Below are positions 1-4,117 of a DNA stretch of 5,059 nucleotides, one piece after another. This DNA comes from an uncultured Clostridia bacterium (lineage in GTDB: Bacteria > Bacillota > Clostridia > Oscillospirales > Ruminococcaceae), in contig CAMBHV010000126.1 in assembly GCA_945867255.1 (NCBI GenBank), forward strand, positions 1-5,059, in the 5' to 3' direction. Position 1 is the first letter of the stretch, and the number at the start of each line of letters is the position of its first letter. Made by a program: the position numbers and the translations under genes. A model generated the notes under the pieces. That model was not told the DNA's origin, ran no database searches, and saw nothing but the letters and a program-made list of their open reading frames with translations.

Positions 1-63
1 CCATGGGAAAAGCAGAAAAAACGCCGGCTGCGCTTTGTATTTTGGCACTTGCTGGCGAACTGA
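1..63 (+). CDS. 3' end of an unidentified upstream gene (partial)
   Basis: Reading frame 1 is open from the left edge to a TGA at 61-63. It encodes a 20-residue basic and aromatic tail ending in FWHLLAN. The stop lies 8 bases before the ribosome binding site of the next gene, which is the spacing expected inside an operon, and the codons are mostly G/C-ending as in the neighbours. The fragment is too short to assign a family. The other two plus frames are also open at the edge, so this could be non-coding leader sequence instead. I chose this frame only because of where its stop falls. Confidence 0.35.
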   Translation, partial: PWEKQKKRRLRFVFWHLLAN

Positions 64-87
64 GCATTATAGAGAGGTGTACATGCC

Positions 88-309
88 ATGGCAGAATTCA
101 AGTATGAGATCACAGAGCGAATTGCGGTTCTTTCGCAAAGCCCAAACGGATGGGAACGTCAGCTGAACATGGTAAGCTGGAACGGGCGCGAGCCGAAATA
201 TGATATTCGCGATTGGGCGCCGGATGGCAGCAAAATGGGAAAAGGCATCAGCATGTCCCATGACGAAATTGCCATTTTAAAGGGCATTTTAGACGAAATG
301 GAAATCTGA
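88..309 (+). CDS. ydbC: YdbC/PC4-family single-stranded nucleic-acid-binding protein
   Basis: A 73-residue protein that I recognise as the bacterial PC4-like YdbC family, of which Lactococcus lactis YdbC is the structurally characterised member. Family hallmarks are W22, the L26-N27 and V29-S30-W31-N32 segment, E35-P36-K37-Y38-D39-I40-R41, W43, P45-D46, and K49-M50-G51-K52-G53-I54. Four beta strands and a C-terminal helix (about 57-72) would fit the whole length, so the protein is complete. Members of the PC4 fold bind single-stranded DNA or RNA as dimers, and a role in transcription, replication or repair is inferred, not shown. The ATG at 88 follows an AGAGAGG site (71-77) with 10 bases of spacing. 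An ATG at 83 is out of frame. It is followed after 3 bases by the HD-hydrolase gene, so the two are probably co-transcribed and translationally coupled. Confidence 0.9.
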   Translation: MAEFKYEITERIAVLSQSPNGWERQLNMVSWNGREPKYDIRDWAPDGSKMGKGISMSHDEIAILKGILDEMEI

Positions 310-312
310 TTT

Positions 313-900
313 ATGAGCTATAAGGAAGAATTTATTTCAATTTTCCGGGAAAATATATCTCGCCCCGGCGCCGATAAACTTCTGGACTGGCTTTGCACCA
401 CCGATTTTTTCACCGCACCCGCCTCCACCCGTTTTCATGGTGCATGTGAATGTGGCCTTGTGATGCACAGTCTGAACGTCTATCATGTGCTGATGAAGCG
501 ATATTTCGACGAAGCGGAAGACAGTCGGGAATCGTTTGCCCTGGTTTCGTTGTTGCATGACCTTTGCAAGGCCAACTATTACAAGCCCGGGTTTCGCAAT
601 GTAAAAAATGACGCCACCGGCCAGTGGGAACGTGTGCCTACTTTTACGGTGCAGGATGCATTCCCCTACGGCCATGGCGAAAAAAGCGTATATCTGATTG
701 AGCGGTTCCTTCGCCTGAAACCGGCAGAGGCTGTGGCGATCCGCTGGCATATGGGTGGGTTTGACGACGCTGTGCGCGGCGGCAGCTTTACCATATCCAA
801 TGCATATGATGAATACCCGCTTGCGGTAAAACTGCATCTGGCAGACTTGGAGGCCACCTACCTTGTGGAAAAGGGCACCAGCAGCGTAAACCGCCGCTGA
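313..900 (+). CDS. Stand-alone HD-domain metal-dependent hydrolase
   Basis: A 195-residue soluble protein consisting of essentially one HD domain. The ordered metal ligands are visible: H52 in a GLVMHSLNV segment, the H82-D83 doublet in LLHDLCK, H121 in a G-H-G-E segment, H146 in RWHMGG, and D178 in HLADLEATY. H42 lies before the first motif. The five-ligand spacing resembles the HD domain of YhaM-type 3'-5' exoribonucleases more than ppGpp or cyclic-di-GMP HD enzymes, but no OB-fold or other domain is attached. A phosphohydrolase acting on nucleotides or nucleic acid is therefore likely, and its substrate is unknown. The usual HDxGK motif reads HDLCK, with Cys85 replacing Gly. The ATG at 313 lies 3 bases after the ydbC stop. 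The only SD-like sequence is a weak GGAAA at 300-304, so initiation may depend on coupling to ydbC. A terminator follows 20 bases after the stop. Confidence 0.85.
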   Translation: MSYKEEFISIFRENISRPGADKLLDWLCTTDFFTAPASTRFHGACECGLVMHSLNVYHVLMKRYFDEAEDSRESFALVSLLHDLCKANYYKPGFRNVKNDATGQWERVPTFTVQDAFPYGHGEKSVYLIERFLRLKPAEAVAIRWHMGGFDDAVRGGSFTISNAYDEYPLAVKLHLADLEATYLVEKGTSSVNRR

Positions 901-920
901 CGGAAGCCTTACAAAGAAAC

Positions 921-958
921 ATCCCCCTGTTTCCTTCTGGGAACAGGGGGATATTTTT
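921..958. terminator. Bidirectional intrinsic terminator between convergent operons
   Basis: A 14-base-pair stem (921-934 with 939-952, one G-T wobble next to the loop) closes on a TTCT loop. Five T's follow at 954-958 on the plus strand. Read on the minus strand, the stem is followed by GTTTCTTTGT, a usable T-rich tract. It sits 20 bases after the HD-hydrolase stop and 35 bases beyond the trxA stop, so it can end both converging transcripts. Confidence 0.9.
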
Positions 959-987
959 AATTGCCCGATAAAACGGAATGCCTTTTC

Positions 988-1293
988 TTACAGGCCCAGC
1001 GCCATTGCCAGCTTATCTTTCGGCATCAGCCCTACACTGCGGCTCTTTTCGGCACCATCCACCATGCACACCACAGTGGGAATGCTCATAACGCCAAAGC
1101 GCTGCGCAAGGCCAGGTTCTTCATCGATATTCACCTTGCACACTTTGATATCCGAGCGATCTTTGGAAAGCTCGTCCAGCACAGGCGCCAACATGCGGCA
1201 CGGGTTGCACCACGGGGCCCAAAAATCTACCACAACAGGGCCGGGTGCCATGGTCTCCTGTTCAAAATTGGAAGCCGACAACTCGATCGACAT
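988..1293 (-). CDS. trxA: Thioredoxin with a WCNPC active site
   Basis: A 101-residue, single-domain cytoplasmic thioredoxin that reduces protein disulfides and is recharged by thioredoxin reductase. The active site is W28-C29-N30-P31-C32 within FWAPWCNPCRMLAP. The buried D23 and W25 precede it, cis-Pro72 lies in SIPT, and the C-terminal G88 region is present. There is no signal peptide. It is slightly shorter than the usual 105-110 residues but has all core elements. The second active-site position is Asn, where classical thioredoxins have Gly (WCGPC). Two further cysteines, C52 and C76, lie outside the active site. The ATG at 1293 is preceded by AAAAGGAG (1301-1308) with 7 bases of spacing. 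It starts 25 bases after the stop of the DivIVA-like gene with no terminator between them, so the two are probably one transcript. Confidence 0.95.
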   Translation of the reverse strand: MSIELSASNFEQETMAPGPVVVDFWAPWCNPCRMLAPVLDELSKDRSDIKVCKVNIDEEPGLAQRFGVMSIPTVVCMVDGAEKSRSVGLMPKDKLAMALGL

Positions 1294-1318
1294 AATGATG
1301 CTCCTTTTCTTTCACAGT

Positions 1319-2698
1319 TCAGCGCAACAGATCTGCCAGCGTATCCAGGAAAGTGCGCCGCTTGCGGGCATGCACCGGGCGATACGCAGCAGGGCGCTGT
1401 ACAGGGCGGCCGTTGTTGGTATAGCGCTGTGCAGCTGCACGGCCTGCTTGCCCCATTTCCGGCTGCGGGTTTAAAGCAGACGGTTTCTCCGGCCCAGCCA
1501 CAGGGCGGGACAAAGACGGCACAGGATCCGCCTCGGGCGGGATGTCCTGTACTTCTTCAATGTGGGATAACACATCAAAAAACGGGTTTTCCACCGCACT
1601 GTCTGCAGCGGCTGCAGGCTGTTCAAAATGCTCCGGCTGCCTGGGCTGCGGCGCAGGCTGCGCCACTGGTGCCGATTGCTGCGTGGCAGATAACGTTTCT
1701 TCCACGGGCTTAGCCTCTGCCGCAGGCTGTGCCTGCTCTGGCACTTGTGACTGAAGCGCCGGCTTTATCTCCACATCAGGCCGCTGTGGCGGCTGCGCGG
1801 GGAAATTTTTCATTTTAACATCCAGCGTCTGCAAATCCCGTTCCGCATTGGAAAGCGCCGCAGCAATGCCATCCGTAGCACGCTGCAGGTCATTTGCGGC
1901 GGTGACAATTTTTTCGTCCACAGCCGCCAGCTGCGCTTTCAGCACCTTGATACTGGCCGCGATATCGTCCGCCGAGCGGGCAACCATATCGCGCATCTGC
2001 GTTTTTTCGCTGTGCGCACGTGCCACGATCAGTTCTGCCTGCTCGTTGGCCTGTTCCATACGCACCGATGCCTTAGCGCCGGCGTCCTGCAAAATCTGGT
2101 TTGCGTCTGTCTTCGCTTTTTCCAGTGTTTTTTGCGCCTGGGCGTTGGCTTTCTGGGCCAATTCCGCAGCGCGGATCTGCGCAGACACCATCTCTTCTTT
2201 TGCACGCCGGCATTCCTGATCTGCCCGCGCACGCTGCTGGGCAAGGGAATCCCGCATTTGCTGCATCTGCGAAGCCATATTGTCGTTTTCGGCAAGAAGC
2301 CCGTCGCGCTCTTTTTGCACGGCCTGAAGGCTTTGCTGCGCCTCGGCCAGCCTAGTGTTAAGGGCTTGTATCTCCTGCCGGGTGCTGATCAGCTCCGCGC
2401 GGAAGGCCTGGGTTTCAGCCTGCGCCACACGAACACGGCGCGCCTGCTCATCGCGTGAAACCGTAAGGGCGCTTTCCCTGGCGGCACTTTCCCGCAGCTG
2501 ATTCTGCGCAGCCAAAAGTTGTGCCTGCAAATCTTCTGCACGCGCGCGCAGTTCTTCCTCCTGTTGGGCATACTGCCGGCTCAGGCTTTCCAAATAGGAA
2601 AGCACCTGGGCCCGGTGAAAGCCGAACATCTCTGTTTTAAAGCCGCTTTTCTGAATTGCTTCCATCTGCTGTTGTGTCAACAGGTGCTCGTCCACCAC
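1319..2698 (-). CDS. DivIVA-like coiled-coil cell-division/polarity protein
   Basis: A 459-residue cytoplasmic protein. Residues 20-40 match the DivIVA N-terminal lipid-binding motif (F20, G26-F27, V32, Y35-L36, aligned with F...RGY....V..FL). The membrane-inserting Phe-Arg of Bacillus DivIVA is replaced by M24-F25. Residues about 41-295 are nearly pure Gln/Ala/Glu/Arg-rich coiled coil, with likely breaks near 200-212 and 240. Residues about 296-440 are a disordered Pro/Gln/Ala-rich tail containing one hydrophobic-acidic island (N371-P-F-F-D-V-L-S-H-I380). The last 16 residues are basic, then amphipathic (ARKRR followed by TFLDTLADLLR). DivIVA-family proteins recognise curved membrane and recruit division or polar partners, and that role here is inferred from the N-terminus and from adjacency to ftsZ. 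It is much longer than classical DivIVA (about 160-200 residues). The start is GTG. A second GTG directly follows and is equally usable. Confidence 0.8.
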   Translation of the reverse strand: MVDEHLLTQQQMEAIQKSGFKTEMFGFHRAQVLSYLESLSRQYAQQEEELRARAEDLQAQLLAAQNQLRESAARESALTVSRDEQARRVRVAQAETQAFRAELISTRQEIQALNTRLAEAQQSLQAVQKERDGLLAENDNMASQMQQMRDSLAQQRARADQECRRAKEEMVSAQIRAAELAQKANAQAQKTLEKAKTDANQILQDAGAKASVRMEQANEQAELIVARAHSEKTQMRDMVARSADDIAASIKVLKAQLAAVDEKIVTAANDLQRATDGIAAALSNAERDLQTLDVKMKNFPAQPPQRPDVEIKPALQSQVPEQAQPAAEAKPVEETLSATQQSAPVAQPAPQPRQPEHFEQPAAAADSAVENPFFDVLSHIEEVQDIPPEADPVPSLSRPVAGPEKPSALNPQPEMGQAGRAAAQRYTNNGRPVQRPAAYRPVHARKRRTFLDTLADLLR

Positions 2699-2704
2699 CG
2701 CACC

Positions 2705-2711
2705 CCTCCTT
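2705..2711 (-). promoter_or_regulatory. Strong ribosome binding site of the DivIVA-like gene
   Basis: On the minus strand AAGGAGG runs from 2711 to 2705. It is a perfect anti-SD match 6 bases before the GTG at 2698 and 9 before the second GTG at 2695. It settles that this gene starts at one of the paired GTG codons, since no ATG lies nearby in frame. Confidence 0.85.
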
Positions 2712-2719
2712 CACAAGAG

Positions 2720-2725
2720 AGTATA
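2720..2725 (-). promoter_or_regulatory. Possible -10 element for the DivIVA-like/trxA transcript
   Basis: TATACT on the minus strand matches the -10 consensus at 5 of 6 positions. It lies in the 35-base gap between the ftsZ terminator and the gene. No -35 box is visible, because the expected position falls inside the GC stem of the terminator. The TG four bases upstream is one base out of register for an extended -10. A start about 7 bases downstream would leave almost no leader before the ribosome binding site, so this is only a weak candidate. Confidence 0.25.
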
Positions 2726-2733
2726 AGCAAGGC

Positions 2734-2760
2734 AAAAAGCGGGGCCGCGGCCCCGCTTTT
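2734..2760 (-). terminator. Terminator of ftsZ, a perfect 26-base palindrome
   Basis: Bases 2735-2760 are exactly self-complementary: AAAAGCGGGGCCG followed by its reverse complement. In ftsZ-sense RNA, a stem of at least 9 GC-rich pairs around a CGCG centre begins 7 bases after the ftsZ stop. It ends in a run of five U's (2738-2734). The symmetry means it would work in both directions, but only the minus strand carries a gene here. Confidence 0.9.
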
Positions 2761-2767
2761 GATACGG

Positions 2768-3952
2768 TCAGTGCCGGTTATTCAACACGGTAAGGATATC
2801 GTCCAGGTTAAACGCATCCTCCGGTTCGGGCGCAGGTGCCACCGGCGCCGGTGCCGCAACAGGCTCCGGCTGAGATACAGGTGTCACAGGTGCCACAGGG
2901 GCCGCCTGCTGTACAGGTGCACGCTCGCTGGTGAACGTATACTGCTGCGTGTCATGGGCCGCAACCGTTACGGGCGCTTCTGTAGCATCTGCCGCACCGG
3001 CCTCAAAGCCAGTAGCAATCACCGTAATACACATTTCATCCTTCATACTCTCATCAAAGGCAGCGCCCCAGATGATATTTGCTTCCGGATGAGCAGAATT
3101 GGTAATCAGTGTAGCGGCGCGCTCCACATCGTCCAGGCCGATGTCCGGCGAAGACGTGATGTTGATGATAACGCCGCGCGCACCGGAAATGCTGGTTTCC
3201 AGAAGCGGGCTGGAAATTGCCGCATTGGCTGCATCTTCGGCTTTGTTTACGCCCTTCGCACGGCCTACGCCCATGTGAGCATAACCGGCATCCTTCATGA
3301 TGCTGCGCACGTCTGCGAAATCCAGGTTGATGAACGCCGCCACATTAATGAGGGCAGAAATACTTTCCACGCCCTGGCGCAGCACATTGTCTGCAGCCTC
3401 AAACGCATTCAGCAGCGTGATCTTCTCCTGACTGATCAGCTTCAGGCGCTCGTTCGGGATCACGATCAGGGAATCCACACGGTCAAGCAAACCTTCGATG
3501 CCGATCTCAGCAATGTTCAGCTTGCGCTTGCCCTCAAAAGCAAACGGCTTTGTAACGATACCAACCGTAAGGATGCCCAACTCCTTGGCAACCTCGGCCA
3601 CAACAGGGGCCGCGCCGGTTCCGGTGCCGCCGCCCATGCCCGCGGTAATGAACGCCATCTGTGCGCCTTTCAATGCGGCCGCGATCTCGTCACGGCTCTC
3701 TTCCGCGCTGCGCTGGCCAATCTCAGGGTTCGCGCCGGCGCCACGGCCTTTTGTGAGCTTAGCGCCAAGCTGGACCTTCTGCGTCGCCTTCGAGGCGTAC
3801 AGGGCCTGCTGGTCCGTATTCATGCTGATGAACTCCACGCCGCGCAGGCCGCTGGTGACCATGCGGTTCACCGCGTTGCCGCCGCCGCCGCCGACGCCCA
3901 CCACTTTGATATTGGTGATATTTTCATTTTCTACATCCAGGATGAAAGCCAC
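2768..3952 (-). CDS. ftsZ: Cell-division GTPase FtsZ
   Basis: A 394-residue tubulin-like GTPase that polymerises into the Z-ring under the inner face of the membrane. The N-terminal nucleotide loop [11 protein letters not shown] is at 21-31 and the tubulin signature GGGTGTG at 107-113. The switch segment starts at N75-P76-E77. The T7 catalytic loop N209-L-D211-F-A-D214 completes the active site of the next subunit. The globular core ends near residue 318. An Ala/Pro/Val-rich linker (about 320-377) leads to the C-terminal peptide F381-N-L-D-D-I-L-T-V-L390 plus NNRH. This peptide lacks the Pro, Phe and first Arg of the common DIPTFLR form. The start is GTG at 3952, chosen because AGGAGGAG lies just upstream and the protein then begins MAFILD, as the family does. 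The frame stays open 38 codons further upstream without a good start. It lies downstream of ftsQ, has its own promoter, and ftsA is not adjacent. Confidence 0.98.
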   Translation of the reverse strand: MAFILDVENENITNIKVVGVGGGGGNAVNRMVTSGLRGVEFISMNTDQQALYASKATQKVQLGAKLTKGRGAGANPEIGQRSAEESRDEIAAALKGAQMAFITAGMGGGTGTGAAPVVAEVAKELGILTVGIVTKPFAFEGKRKLNIAEIGIEGLLDRVDSLIVIPNERLKLISQEKITLLNAFEAADNVLRQGVESISALINVAAFINLDFADVRSIMKDAGYAHMGVGRAKGVNKAEDAANAAISSPLLETSISGARGVIINITSSPDIGLDDVERAATLITNSAHPEANIIWGAAFDESMKDEMCITVIATGFEAGAADATEAPVTVAAHDTQQYTFTSERAPVQQAAPVAPVTPVSQPEPVAAPAPVAPAPEPEDAFNLDDILTVLNNRH

Positions 3953-3957
3953 AGGTA

Positions 3958-3965
3958 CTCCTCCT
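3958..3965 (-). promoter_or_regulatory. Ribosome binding site fixing the ftsZ GTG start
   Basis: AGGAGGAG on the minus strand ends 5 bases before the GTG at 3952, and its AGGAGG core ends 7 bases before. In-frame alternatives upstream (ATG at 3979, GTG at 4066) have no such site at a workable distance, so the GTG at 3952 is the start. Confidence 0.92.
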
Positions 3966-3998
3966 AAAAGACAACTCATGTAGTTTACATTATTTATA

Positions 3999-4027
3999 AG
4001 GATAGCAGATTTCACGCGCGATTTCAA
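3999..4027 (-). promoter_or_regulatory. ftsZ: Probable sigma-A-type promoter of ftsZ
   Basis: On the minus strand, TTGAAA (4027-4022, 5 of 6 matches to the -35 consensus) is separated by exactly 17 bases from TATCCT (4004-3999, 4 of 6 matches to the -10 consensus). Transcription would begin near 3992, giving a leader of about 40 bases that carries the ftsZ ribosome binding site. The upstream flank is A/T-rich. An AT-rich TATAAA just downstream has wrong spacing to this -35. Confidence 0.6.
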
Positions 4028-4063
4028 TACTTTTCCGATTTTCTGTAAAGGGTTTTGCTTTTT

Positions 4064-4097
4064 CACCCCTTTTGGGGCACTTTTACCTGTAAAGTGC
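4064..4097 (-). repeat. Two adjacent inverted repeats in the ftsQ-ftsZ gap
   Basis: In the minus-strand RNA, GCACUUU (4097-4091) can pair with AAAGUGC (4083-4077) around a short loop. CCCC-AAAA-GGGG (4077-4066) can form a second small hairpin, extendable by two G-U wobbles. The two share base 4077, so both cannot be complete at once. Neither is followed by a U-run in this direction, so they do not look like a terminator of ftsQ. Possible roles are mRNA processing, 3'-end protection or a protein site. None is demonstrated. Confidence 0.4.
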
Positions 4098-4117
4098 TTT
4101 CCCTTTTCACACCATCT

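Noticed and set aside
42..70. Possible promoter TTGGCA - 17 bases - CATTAT before ydbC
   Set aside because: The implied start near 77 would fall at the end of the ribosome binding site (71-77), leaving no usable leader. The -10 is poor.
337..837. 166-codon open frame on the minus strand, antisense to the HD hydrolase
   Set aside because: The plus-strand frame has a complete set of ordered HD metal ligands. The antisense product has no recognisable motif.
961..1713. 250-codon open frame on the plus strand, antisense to trxA and the DivIVA-like gene
   Set aside because: It covers two well-supported minus-strand genes, begins inside the terminator region, and has the odd composition (His, Gln, Cys, Pro) of an antisense frame.
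2519..3967. 482-codon open frame on the plus strand, antisense to ftsZ
   Set aside because: It lies opposite the highly conserved ftsZ and the start of the DivIVA-like gene. Its product is Arg/His/Cys-rich with no recognisable domain, and it runs across the ftsZ terminator. It is a by-product of biased codon use on the other strand.
3953..4066. FtsZ extended by 38 residues to an upstream GTG at 4066, or by 9 to an ATG at 3979
   Set aside because: Neither start has an SD at a workable distance, the predicted promoter lies inside the longer extension, and the added residues do not resemble FtsZ. The GTG at 3952 has a near-perfect SD and gives the usual N-terminus.
4064..4080. CCCC-TTTT-GGGG hairpin as a terminator of ftsQ
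   Set aside because: In the ftsQ direction it is followed by an A-rich run, not U's, and has only four strong pairs. In the plus direction there is no gene for it to end.
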